NCBI GenBank assembly: GCA_963784895.1 | Contig: CAWATM010000009.1 | Coordinates: 62,001-126,000, forward strand | DNA: 64,000 bases | Direction: 5' to 3' | Origin: Gaiellasilicea sp963784895 | Lineage (GTDB): Bacteria; Actinomycetota; Thermoleophilia; Gaiellales; Gaiellaceae | Shown here: piece by piece, positions 41,876-49,238 of the stretch | Layout of the letters: each line of letters begins with the position of its first letter | How positions within the stretch are numbered: position 1 is the first letter of the stretch | Made by a program: the position numbers and the translations under genes | Notes under the pieces: generated by a model | What the model was told of the DNA's origin: nothing | The model's database searches: none | What the model saw: the letters and a program-made list of their open reading frames with translations, nothing else

Positions 41876-43297
41876 ATGGCACTCGCAATCTTCTCAGAGG
41901 AACGCCGGAAGTGGTGGACGCTCGCCGCCGTCTCCTTCGGGCTCTTCATGATCATGCTCGACAACACGGTCGTGAACGTCGCCCTGCCGGCGATTCAGGA
42001 GGATCTCGGCGCCGACCTCTCGCAGCTGCAGTGGATCGTCACGGGCTATGCGCTCAGCTTCGCGGCGTTGATGCTGATCGGCGGCAAGCTCGCCGACGCG
42101 TACGGCCGCCGGCTCATCTTCGTTGCCGGCATCGTCGTCTTCACCGGCGCCTCGCTCTGGTGCGGTCTCGCCGACTCGGGCGAGATGCTGATCGCCGCGC
42201 GCGTCGTCCAGGGCGTCGGCGCGGCGCTGATGAACCCGGCGACGCTCTCGATCATCGCAGCAACGTTTCCGCCGAAGCAGCGGGGGATGGCGATCGGGAT
42301 CTGGGCCGGGGTCTCGGCGCTCGCGCTCGCGATCGGCCCGCTCGTCGGCGGCCTGCTCACCGAGCACCTGAGCTGGCACTGGATCTTCTTCGTCAACGTC
42401 CCGGTCGGGGCGGTCGCGATCGCCGCGAGCTACCTGTTGATCACGGAGTCGAAGGACGAGACGCACGAGAGCCTCGACCTGCCTGGGCTCGCGACGTCGG
42501 CGCTCGGCCTGTTCGCGCTCACCTACGGCCTGATCGAGGCGAACGAGTACGGCTGGACGTCGGCGCGGATCGTCGGCTCGTTCGTCGTCGCGGTCGTCGC
42601 ACTGGCGTCGTTCGTCGTGATCGAGCGGCGTCGGCGCTCACCGATGCTCGACCTCAGCCTCTTCCGCAGCGGCACGTACACGGGCGCGAACGTCGCAATG
42701 CTGCTCGTCGCGCTCGCGATGTTCGGCGTCTTCTTCTTCGTCTCGCTCTACATGCAGAACGTGCTCGGGTACTCGGCCGTCCAGGCGGGCGCGGCCTTCC
42801 TGCCGATGACCGTGCTCATCATCCTCGTGGCACCGATCGCGGGGAAGCTGTCCGACAAGCACGGCTCGCGCTGGCTGATGACGGGCGGAATGATCCTGCT
42901 CGGGGTCCAGCTTCTCTACCTCTCGCAGCTCGGCGCCGACGCCGACTTCTGGAACCTCCTGCCCGGCTTCGTGCTCGGCGGCCTCGGGATGGCGCTCGCG
43001 ATGACCCCGACCGCGGCGGCGGCGACCCGCGCGGTGCCGGTGCACAAGTCCGGTGTCGGCTCGGCCGTGCTGAACGCGATGCGGCAGGTCGGCGGCTCGG
43101 TCGGCGTCGCCCTGATGGGGGCGATCGTCGCCAACCAGGCGGCGGGGAAGCCGGGCGTCGAGGGCTTCATGGCTGGGTTCGAGCGGGCGCTCTTCGTCGC
43201 CGCGCTGATCGCCTTCGCCGGCTCGGTTGTCGCCTTCGCGCTCGTGCGGCAGGAGACGCACGCGGGGGAGGCCGCCCCCGTGGAGCTCGCGGCGTGA
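41876..43297 (+). CDS. MFS drug-efflux transporter, DHA2 (14-TM) family
   Basis: A 473-residue membrane protein. LFMIMLDNTVVNVALPAIQE is the DHA2 family signature in TM1, followed by GGKLADAYGRRLIF (motif A), the motif C-like LAIGPLVGGLLTEHLSWHWI, and helices through to residue 455. It would export organic compounds by proton antiport. ATG 41876 follows GAAGGGG. The stop overlaps the TetR start (GTGA), the usual efflux-regulator pairing. Confidence 0.9.
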   Translation: MALAIFSEERRKWWTLAAVSFGLFMIMLDNTVVNVALPAIQEDLGADLSQLQWIVTGYALSFAALMLIGGKLADAYGRRLIFVAGIVVFTGASLWCGLADSGEMLIAARVVQGVGAALMNPATLSIIAATFPPKQRGMAIGIWAGVSALALAIGPLVGGLLTEHLSWHWIFFVNVPVGAVAIAASYLLITESKDETHESLDLPGLATSALGLFALTYGLIEANEYGWTSARIVGSFVVAVVALASFVVIERRRRSPMLDLSLFRSGTYTGANVAMLLVALAMFGVFFFVSLYMQNVLGYSAVQAGAAFLPMTVLIILVAPIAGKLSDKHGSRWLMTGGMILLGVQLLYLSQLGADADFWNLLPGFVLGGLGMALAMTPTAAAATRAVPVHKSGVGSAVLNAMRQVGGSVGVALMGAIVANQAAGKPGVEGFMAGFERALFVAALIAFAGSVVAFALVRQETHAGEAAPVELAA

Positions 43298-43902
43298 CGC
43301 CGATCGGCCAGACCCGCCTGCCGGCGGCGGAACGCCGGCAGGCGGTCGTCGGCGCGGCGCTTCGGGTCTTCGTCGGCGGCAGCTACAGCGGCGCGACGAC
43401 GGCCGAGATCGCACGCGAGGCTGGCATCTCCGAGCCGATCCTCTACCGTCACTTCGCCTCGAAGCGCGAGCTCTATCTCGCGTGCCTCGCAGCGGCCTGG
43501 ACCTCGTTCCGGGAGGCGCTGGACGCCAAGCTCGACGAGCTCGGCGACCGCGAGGCGGTGACAGCGATTGGTGAGGCATCGCGCGAGTTCCACGCGTCGG
43601 GCGGGATCAAGCCGGTCACGCTCTGGATCCAGGCGCTGACCGAGGCGGGGGAGGACGTGGAGATCCGCGACTTCCTGCGCGGGCAGCTGCGGGAGGTGCA
43701 CGACTACGTCGCCGCGGCCGTCCGTCGCGCCCAGGCGGCCGGCGGCGTCCCGACCGACCGCGACCCGGACGCCGAGGCGTGGGTCTTCGTCGGCGCCGCG
43801 CTGCTCCTCTCGTTCGCCGACCGCCTCGGCGGCCTCCTCGACGCCGACGACCTCACCCGCATCGGCGCCGAACGCCGCCGCTGGCTCACGGGCAGCGGCT
43901 AG
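43294..43902 (+). CDS. TetR-family transcriptional regulator
   Basis: A 202-residue protein. The N-terminal HTH is QAVVGAALRVFVGGSYSGAT, then EIAREAGISEPILYRHFASK and REL. The rest is an all-helical ligand-binding and dimer domain. GTG 43294 overlaps the MFS stop. It probably represses the MFS operon, and possibly the divergent ligase, at the palindromes at 41826-41856. Confidence 0.9.
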   Translation: MTPIGQTRLPAAERRQAVVGAALRVFVGGSYSGATTAEIAREAGISEPILYRHFASKRELYLACLAAAWTSFREALDAKLDELGDREAVTAIGEASREFHASGGIKPVTLWIQALTEAGEDVEIRDFLRGQLREVHDYVAAAVRRAQAAGGVPTDRDPDAEAWVFVGAALLLSFADRLGGLLDADDLTRIGAERRRWLTGSG

Positions 43903-43924
43903 CGAACCTCGCCACTGGGCCGGG

Positions 43925-44063
43925 AGCGAAGCGACCCTTCAGGGGTTTGCGCGCCGGGGATCCGCATCCGCGGATTCCCGGCATGCGACGGAAACAGGGA
44001 GGCGAAGCCGACCCTTCAGGGGTCTTGGCGCGAATCGGGATCTGCTTCCGCAGATCCCGATTC
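43925..44063. repeat. Two diverged copies of a hairpin-forming (REP-like) repeat
   Basis: Unit 1 (43925-43981) and unit 2 (44001-44063) both read GCGAAGC, a short spacer, ACCCTTCAGGGGT, then a GCG-rich link and a long hairpin. Stem 1 is GGGGATCCGC / GCGGATTCCC with loop ATCC (43956-43979). Stem 2 is GAATCGGGATCTGC / GCAGATCCCGATTC with loop TTCC (44032-44063). The stems differ by paired changes (CCGC/GCGG against CTGC/GCAG). They also could end transcription of tetR. Confidence 0.7.
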
Positions 44064-44088
44064 TGATTGCGCCCCTGGTTCTAAATAT

Positions 44089-44122
44089 GAAACGTCCCCG
44101 GCTGCGGCTCCGGGGACGTTTC
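44089..44122. terminator. Strong hairpin terminator (end of ncRNA candidate)
   Basis: GAAACGTCCCCGG and CCGGGGACGTTTC are perfect 13-base arms around an 8-base loop. On the minus strand the stem ends in GTTTC and is followed by ATATTT. It would end the minus-strand ncRNA candidate. Confidence 0.75.
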
Positions 44123-44255
44123 TTCAGGCAAGCTGCCACTGGGCGACTCTCCGAGAGACGTGACCCTGCGGCTCGATCACGGCCCTGCGGTTGCGGCGGT
44201 CGCACCTTTGGTGGCGCGCCCTTGCACACGAGCCTGGCGTCGGCCGGTGCAAGTT
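44089..44255 (-). ncRNA. Candidate structured non-coding RNA
   Basis: A minus-strand promoter (TTGACT, 17 bp, TACAGT) would start transcription near 44255, and a strong hairpin ends it at 44089, giving about 165 nt with no reading frame. Within it: CTTGCAC/GTGCAAG hairpin near the 5' end, an enclosing GGGCG/CGCCC stem, CACC-AAA-GGTG, CGTGA/TCACG and CTC-TCGG-GAG. It matches no RNA family I can name; there is no SRP, tmRNA or 6S signature. No gene follows on that strand, so it is not a leader. Fold and expression remain inference. Confidence 0.4.
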
Positions 44256-44261
44256 GGCAGC

Positions 44262-44290
44262 ACTGTACGAGCACTGTCCGGAAAAGTCAA
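44262..44290 (-). promoter_or_regulatory. Minus-strand promoter of the ncRNA candidate
   Basis: TTGACT (44290-44285) and TACAGT (44267-44262) with exactly 17 bp between them. The half-site GTCAAGT within the -35 region recurs in the neighbouring palindrome. Confidence 0.6.
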
Positions 44291-44296
44291 GTAGCT

Positions 44297-44330
44297 CGGT
44301 CAAGTGATTTGCTGTAGATTCACTTGACCG
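44297..44330. promoter_or_regulatory. Large palindrome upstream of the XRE-TPR regulator
   Basis: CGGTCAAGTGA (44297-44307) and TCACTTGACCG (44320-44330), eleven-base perfect arms with a 12-bp centre. A further half-site, AAGTCAAGTA, lies at 44284-44293. The site is between the ncRNA promoter and the regulator gene and could serve both. Confidence 0.65.
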
Positions 44331-44449
44331 TGCGCCTGGAGCCGCTTGATCCGCGAAAAAATCACCGCAATGGGGTACGCGCGGCATTCCACTTCCCGCT
44401 TGACTCTGTCAACCCGCAGTGATCCTGTGACCCGACGTATGCCGTCCTG

Positions 44450-45799
44450 ATGACCGACACCACCGCCCTCCACCGCTCCGCTGCCGCCGCCGCCCCCGCG
44501 GGGGCGCGCCTGGGCGACCGGCTCCGCCTCCTGCGCGTCGCCGCCGGGTTGACTCAGACGGAGCTCGCGGGAGACCGCTTCTCGAAGGAGTACGTCAGCC
44601 AGATCGAGCGGGGCAAGACCCGCCCGACCGCCGAGACGGTCGAATGGCTGGCGCAGCGCCTCAACGTCGACCCCGCGTTCCTCTCGAGCGGCGTGTCGAC
44701 CGACGAGCGCAGCCGGGTCGAGGCCCTGCTTGCCCGCGCCGAGGCGCTCGCGAAGGGCTATCGCTACAAGGAGGCCGTCGACGCCTACGAGGACGTGCGC
44801 GCCGCGGTGGCAGCGACGAACTCGGTCGAGCTCGACGTCCGCACCCGCTCGGGCGAGGCCTGGGCGCGGCTGCAGGAGGGCGATGTCCGCACGGCGATCG
44901 ACCTGCTCAACACCGCGCGGGCGCACACCGAGGGATCCGTCTTCTCCGACGTCGACCGCGCCGAGATCGTCTTTCGGCTCGGCGTCGCGCGCTACAAGCT
45001 TGCGAGTACGTCGACGGCGGTCGCGCTGCTCGACGAGGCGCTGTCGCTCGCGGAGGGCTCCGACCTTCCGTGCGACGGGCTTCGGTCCGACATCTACCAC
45101 TGGCGCTCCCGCTGCCATCGCCGCCAGCGTGACTTCGAGGCCGCGCGCGAGGACGTCGAGCACGCGCTCGAGCTCGCGCAGGGCGTCGACGACCGACGCA
45201 AGATGGCCGACGCCTACTTCCAGGCCTCGCTCGTGGCCGAGCGCACCGGCCACTGGGTGCTCTCGCGCAACTACGCGGAGCGGGCCAAGAGCCTCTTCCA
45301 GGAGCTCGACGACGAGCGCACGGTCGGCCGGCTGCTGAACAACCTCGGCGGGCTCAGCCTCCTGCTCGGGAAGCCACACGAGGCGATCGAGCAGCTGAAG
45401 GCGTCGTTCGCAGTCGCGGTCGAGGCGGACTCGCAGGCTGATGCCGGCCAGGCCGTCAACGGCCTCGCGACGGTGCACCTGCGCCTGGGTGAGTGGGAAG
45501 CGGCCGAGGAGAACGCGCGCGAGGCGCTGCGTCTGCTCGAGGGCCGCGAAGACTTCCTCGACGAGATCGGTCAGGCGCAGATCGTGCTCGGCCGCTCACT
45601 GCTCGAGCGGGATCGCTTCGATGAGGCGGAGCAGTCGCTCCGCGCCGCCGATGCGACCTTTGAGCAGCTCTCGTCGATCAGCCACCGCGCCGGGGCGTGG
45701 GTGGCACTTGGAGATCTCGCTGCGCGGCGCGGCGAGGACGTTGAAGCGGCTCGGCTGTATCGGAATGCGGCCGAAGCCCTTCAGGACCTGCGGTTCTAG
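44450..45799 (+). CDS. XRE-family HTH regulator with TPR domain (RNPP-like)
   Basis: A 449-residue protein. Residues about 20-78 are a Cro/CI-type HTH (LGDRLRLLRVAAGLTQTELA, EYVSQIERGKTRPTAETVEW). From about residue 90 to the end it is a series of TPR-like helix pairs (YKEAVDAYEDVRAAVA, AAREDVEHALELAQG, ANSY-free NNLGGLSLLLGKPHEAIEQL, AEENAREALRLLEG). This is the architecture of peptide-sensing RNPP regulators such as PlcR and NprR. TATGCC lies six bases before ATG 44450. A 33-codon secreted-peptide gene follows 20 bp downstream. Confidence 0.8.
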   Translation: MTDTTALHRSAAAAAPAGARLGDRLRLLRVAAGLTQTELAGDRFSKEYVSQIERGKTRPTAETVEWLAQRLNVDPAFLSSGVSTDERSRVEALLARAEALAKGYRYKEAVDAYEDVRAAVAATNSVELDVRTRSGEAWARLQEGDVRTAIDLLNTARAHTEGSVFSDVDRAEIVFRLGVARYKLASTSTAVALLDEALSLAEGSDLPCDGLRSDIYHWRSRCHRRQRDFEAAREDVEHALELAQGVDDRRKMADAYFQASLVAERTGHWVLSRNYAERAKSLFQELDDERTVGRLLNNLGGLSLLLGKPHEAIEQLKASFAVAVEADSQADAGQAVNGLATVHLRLGEWEAAEENAREALRLLEGREDFLDEIGQAQIVLGRSLLERDRFDEAEQSLRAADATFEQLSSISHRAGAWVALGDLAARRGEDVEAARLYRNAAEALQDLRF

Positions 45800-45819
45800 A
45801 AACGGAAAGGAGGAGGCAA

Positions 45820-45921
45820 ATGAAGACTCGCCTGCTGTTCTTCGCCCTGACGGCGTCGGTCCTCTTCGCCTCGTGGGGTGCGGCCGCCAGCCGCTTCCTC
45901 AGTTGGTCGGACGGAAGCTAG
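45820..45921 (+). CDS. Short secreted peptide, candidate signalling pro-peptide
   Basis: A 33-residue frame with a very strong ribosome binding site (AAGGAGG at 45807-45813, six bases before the ATG). It begins MKTRLLFFALTASVLFASWG, a typical signal peptide, with AAA as a likely cleavage site, leaving the short hydrophilic tail SRFLSWSDGS. Size, export signal, and position 20 bp behind an XRE-TPR regulator match Phr/PapR/NprX-type pheromone genes. No homologue is known to me, so the signalling role is inference from layout. Confidence 0.65.
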   Translation: MKTRLLFFALTASVLFASWGAAASRFLSWSDGS

Positions 45922-45949
45922 TCCCACCGGGCCTGGCTAGACTCGCCGC

Positions 45950-46840
45950 GTGCGTCTCGCCGCGGCTCTCGCTCTAGCCGCCTGCTCCATCGCGGCAGGC
46001 TGCGGCGGCTCCTCCTCAGCGCAGGAGGAGCCGAATTCCCCGACTCTCGAGGCACTTTGGCGTGCCCCGGGCGAGGACGTCGCGATCGTTCCCGGCACCG
46101 GCGACTTCGGGCCGGGAACGGTTCGCTTCACCTTCCTCGTCATCGACGGGCAGGGCCGCGTGGTCACCCGGCCGACGGCCAAGATCTGGCTCGCCCGCGG
46201 GCTCAAGTCGAAACCGTTCGCACAGACGACGGCCCGGTCCGAGTCGATCGGGATCGGCGCGAGCGAGCCTGGCGAGCCCGAAGAGGTGTTCGTCGCGCAC
46301 CTCACGTTGGAGGAGCCCGGCAAGTACTGGCTGCTCGCCGAGCCCGTCGGGGGTCGAAAGATCCAGGCCGTCGGCAACGTCGTCGTCAAGGAGGCGACCT
46401 TGGCCCCGGACGTCGGTGCGCCGGCCGTCGCCTCCGAGACGCCGAAGCTCGCAAACGCGACGCTGGCGCAGCTGACGACCTCGACGAAGCCGGACGACAA
46501 GCTCTACCGCAGCTCGATCGCGGATGCGGTCGCTGCGAAGGCGCCGTTCGTCGTCGCCTTCGCGACGCCGAAGTACTGCACGAGCCGCACGTGCGGCCCC
46601 GTCGTCGAGGTGGTCAGCGAGGTGCGTCGGCGGCACGCCGACTCCGGTGTGCGGTTCATCCACGTCGAGATCTACGAGGACAACGACCCGACCAAGGGTC
46701 AGAACAGCTGGGTGCGGGAGTGGAAGCTCCCGTCGGAGCCCTGGGTCTTCGTCGTCGGCGCGGACGGAAAGATCACCGACCGCTTCGAGGGGACGGTGTC
46801 CGTGCGCGAGCTCGACGAAGCGGTCGTCGCGCTGAAGTAG
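45950..46840 (+). CDS. Lipoprotein with thioredoxin-like domain
   Basis: A 296-residue protein. The N-terminus has an export signal and a lipid-attachment cysteine (SIAAGCGGSSS, Cys18). A beta-rich domain (FTFLVIDGQGRVVTRPTAKI) precedes a C-terminal thioredoxin-like fold with PFVVAFATPKYCTSRTCGPV (CxxxxC rather than CxxC), WVFVVGADGKITDRFEG. It lies outside the membrane; a redox role is possible but the cysteine spacing is atypical. GTG 45950 has TAGACT six bases upstream. Confidence 0.75.
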   Translation: MRLAAALALAACSIAAGCGGSSSAQEEPNSPTLEALWRAPGEDVAIVPGTGDFGPGTVRFTFLVIDGQGRVVTRPTAKIWLARGLKSKPFAQTTARSESIGIGASEPGEPEEVFVAHLTLEEPGKYWLLAEPVGGRKIQAVGNVVVKEATLAPDVGAPAVASETPKLANATLAQLTTSTKPDDKLYRSSIADAVAAKAPFVVAFATPKYCTSRTCGPVVEVVSEVRRRHADSGVRFIHVEIYEDNDPTKGQNSWVREWKLPSEPWVFVVGADGKITDRFEGTVSVRELDEAVVALK

Positions 46841-46867
46841 TTTCCCGCGTTTTCCGCTCGGGCAAGA

Positions 46868-47347
46868 GCACGCGATATCCGCGAGGGGCTCGAGGAGCTC
46901 GGCACGACCTTCATCAAGCTCGGCCAGATGCTGTCCTCGCGGCCGGACCTGCTGCCGGACCTCTACATCGAGGAGCTCGAGCAGCTCGTCGACGACGTGA
47001 CGCCCTTTCCGTTCGACGAGGCGCGGCGGCTCATCGACGAGGAGATCGGGCTCGAGATCTTTGCGCGGCTCGACGAGCGGCCGCTCGCCTGTGCCTCGAT
47101 CGCGCAGATGCAAGGGACGGGGACGCTGAAAATCGGGATTCAGCCGACCGGCCTCGACGAGCTCGAGCACGTCGCCCGTTCGGTCGCGAACCGGCTCGGG
47201 GCCGCGATGATCATCTCGGCGCTGCTCGTCGCCTCCGCGCTGATGGCGCGGGTGAACGACACGATCGCGGTGACCGGGTTCGTCCTCTCCGTCGGTCTCG
47301 GCCTCTTCGAGCTGTGGCGGATCCTGCGGACGCCCGGCGACCTCTAG
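46868..47347 (+). pseudogene. UbiB/ABC1-kinase family remnant with large internal deletion
   Basis: The reading frame begins without a start codon at IREGLEELGTTFIKLGQMLS and RPDLLPDLY, the N-terminal UbiB/AarF signature, and runs to RPLACASIAQ. There, where the kinase core (VHRATL, ATP site, catalytic loop) should begin, it jumps in frame to IGIQPTGLDELEHVARSVAN and two C-terminal membrane helices. About 350 residues are missing, including all catalytic motifs, so it cannot be an active kinase. The 5' end is also truncated. A small membrane protein might still be made from ATG 46928. Confidence 0.75.
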
Positions 47348-47350
47348 CGG

Positions 47351-48040
47351 CTACGCGACCTTGCCGCTCGAGCCGACGCGCTCGATCACGACCTGCGGTA
47401 CCCGCGCGCGCGGGCTGAGCCGGAGGCACATGCGGACGACCTCGGCGCAATCCTCGGGCTGGATCATTTCCTCGCCCGGCAGCCCAGAGAAGTCGGCCAT
47501 CGGGGTGTCGACGAAGCCGGGGCAGATCGCGATCGCGCGGACGCCGTCGTCGTCGAGGTCGGCGTTCAGCGAGTGCGTCAGTGAGATCACGGCCGCCTTC
47601 GTCGCGGCGTAGATCGGCAGGATCGGCACCGGCTGCGTGCCGGCGATCGAGGCGAGGTTGACGATCCAGCCCTTTGTCTCGCGCAGGTGCGGGATCGCCG
47701 CCTGGGAGACGAGCACGAGCCCACGCAGGTTGATCGCGAGCTGCCGGTCGATGTGCTTGAGCTGCGCGTCCTCGACCCGGCCTGCGATTCCGATCCCGGC
47801 CGAGTTGACGAGCAGATCGAGACCGCCTGCCCGCTCGACGTGCTCCCGCACGACTCGCTCGCAGTCCTCCGGCTTCGAGACGTCTGCGGCGATCGCGGTC
47901 GCGCCGAGCTCCGCACCCGCGGCCTCGATCTTGTCGGCCGTGCGGGACGCGAGCGTGAGCTCGAACCCCTCGTCGCGGAGCATCCTCGCGATCGCGAGCC
48001 CGATGCCCGAGGAGCCTCCTGTGATCAACGCCGACGCCAC
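47351..48040 (-). CDS. Short-chain dehydrogenase/reductase
   Basis: A 229-residue SDR with TGGSSGIGLAIA (cofactor), LVNSAGIGIAG, and NLASIAGTQPVPILPIYAAT then KAAV, giving the Ser-Tyr-Lys set. It belongs to the broad YqjQ/YdfG-like group, with no assigned substrate. GTG 48040 has TAGTCG six bases upstream. It is convergent with the UbiB remnant and divergent from selD. Confidence 0.85.
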   Translation of the reverse strand: MASALITGGSSGIGLAIARMLRDEGFELTLASRTADKIEAAGAELGATAIAADVSKPEDCERVVREHVERAGGLDLLVNSAGIGIAGRVEDAQLKHIDRQLAINLRGLVLVSQAAIPHLRETKGWIVNLASIAGTQPVPILPIYAATKAAVISLTHSLNADLDDDGVRAIAICPGFVDTPMADFSGLPGEEMIQPEDCAEVVRMCLRLSPRARVPQVVIERVGSSGKVA

Positions 48041-48130
48041 GCGTTTCGACTATCTCAGAATTGCGCAAGGAGTCGGTGACAGGATCCCGAACCTGGGCCC
48101 AGATACCCAGGCTCCTCCTCTCCCCTGAGT

Positions 48131-48158
48131 GCGACGACGGCTCCCCGGCCGTCGTCGC
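48131..48158. terminator. Hairpin upstream of selD
   Basis: GCGACGACGGC and GCCGTCGTCGC, eleven-base perfect arms around TCCCCG, followed by GTCTTTCC on the plus strand. A smaller stem, CCTGGG/CCCAGG, lies about 35 bp upstream. No plus-strand gene ends here, so this may end a small RNA or be a remnant of the deleted UbiB locus. Confidence 0.5.
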
Positions 48159-48215
48159 GTCTTTCCTGGCCGCTCGCGGCGCTCCAGAAAGCACGCGAGC
48201 GCGTATTTTGGGGGC

Positions 48216-49238
48216 GTGTCCCAGAGCCTCACCTCCCTTGCGCCGAGCGGCGGCTGCGCAGCGAAGTACCCAGCGGCGCGGCTGGAGGAGCTGCTTCGCG
48301 GCTTCGTCCCTGCCGAGGCGGAGAACCTGCTCGTCGGGCTCGCGCCCGCCGACGACGCCGCCGTCTACAAGCTCGACGACGAGCGCGCGCTCGTCTTCAC
48401 GCTCGACTTCTTCCCGCCGCTCGTCGACGATCCGGCGCTCTACGGCCGCATCGCGGCGACGAACGCGCTCAACGACGTCTTCGCGATGGGCGGCTCGCCG
48501 CTGCTCGCGCTCTCGATTGCGGCGTTCCCCGAGAGCCTGCCGAACGAGACGCTGGCGGCGATCTTCGGGGCCGCCGACGCGCAGGTCCGGGCCGCCGGTG
48601 CGATCCTGGCCGGCGGCCACACGCTCCGGGACGAGGAGCCCAAGTACGGGCTCGCGGTCGTGGGCACCGTGCATCCGCAGGGTTTCTGGGCGAAGAGCGG
48701 CGCGCGGCTCGGCGATGCGCTCTTCCTGACCAAGCCGCTCGGAACCGGGATGCTGCTCCACGCCGCCCGTGAGGGCAGGCAGCACGACGAGGGGCTCGCT
48801 GCCGCGATCGACGCCATGACGACGCTCAATCGGGACGCCGCCGACGTTCTGCGGCCGTTCTCCCCGACCGCAGTCACCGACGTCACCGGCTTCGGCCTGC
48901 TCGGGCATGCGTACGAGCTGGCAGACCGGAGCGGTGTCCGGGTCGAGCTCGACGCAGCAGCGCTGCCGTTCTTCCCGGGTGCATTCGAGCAGGCGGACGC
49001 CGGAGTCCGGACCGGCGGAGACCGGCGCAATCGCGACTTCGCCGGTCCGCACGTCGACGCAGACGATGTCGCGGAGGCGTTGCTCGCGCTCGCCTACGAT
49101 CCGCAGACGGCGGGCGGGCTGCTCGTCTCGCTGCCGGCGGACAAGGGCGCCGTGCTCGCAGCAGCGTTCGCGGAGCGCGGCCTCTTCCTCGCCCGCGTCG
49201 GGCGTGTCGTCGACGGCGCCGGCGTCGCCCTTGCGTAG
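48216..49238 (+). CDS. selD: Selenide, water dikinase
   Basis: A 340-residue AIR-synthase-fold enzyme that makes selenophosphate from selenide and ATP. The N-terminal active site is LAPSGGCAAKYPA, with Cys and Lys at the positions of E. coli Cys17 and Lys20. It continues LTLDFFPPLVDDPALYGRI-like text, NDVFAMGGSPLLAL and GHTLRDEEPKYGLAVVG. Cysteine, not selenocysteine, is encoded at the active site. GTG 48216 has TATTTT six bases upstream. No selA, selB or selC is in the window, so the selenium end-product is unknown. Confidence 0.9.
   Translation: MSQSLTSLAPSGGCAAKYPAARLEELLRGFVPAEAENLLVGLAPADDAAVYKLDDERALVFTLDFFPPLVDDPALYGRIAATNALNDVFAMGGSPLLALSIAAFPESLPNETLAAIFGAADAQVRAAGAILAGGHTLRDEEPKYGLAVVGTVHPQGFWAKSGARLGDALFLTKPLGTGMLLHAAREGRQHDEGLAAAIDAMTTLNRDAADVLRPFSPTAVTDVTGFGLLGHAYELADRSGVRVELDAAALPFFPGAFEQADAGVRTGGDRRNRDFAGPHVDADDVAEALLALAYDPQTAGGLLVSLPADKGAVLAAAFAERGLFLARVGRVVDGAGVALA

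Noticed and set aside
44123..44180. Cobalamin riboswitch, because GCCACTG occurs
   Set aside because: The other conserved B12-box elements are missing and no cobalamin or target gene lies downstream.
48041..48215. selC (tRNA-Sec) upstream of selD
   Set aside because: The region holds a hairpin terminator and a short stem but cannot be folded by eye into the long-acceptor, long-variable-arm form of tRNA-Sec.
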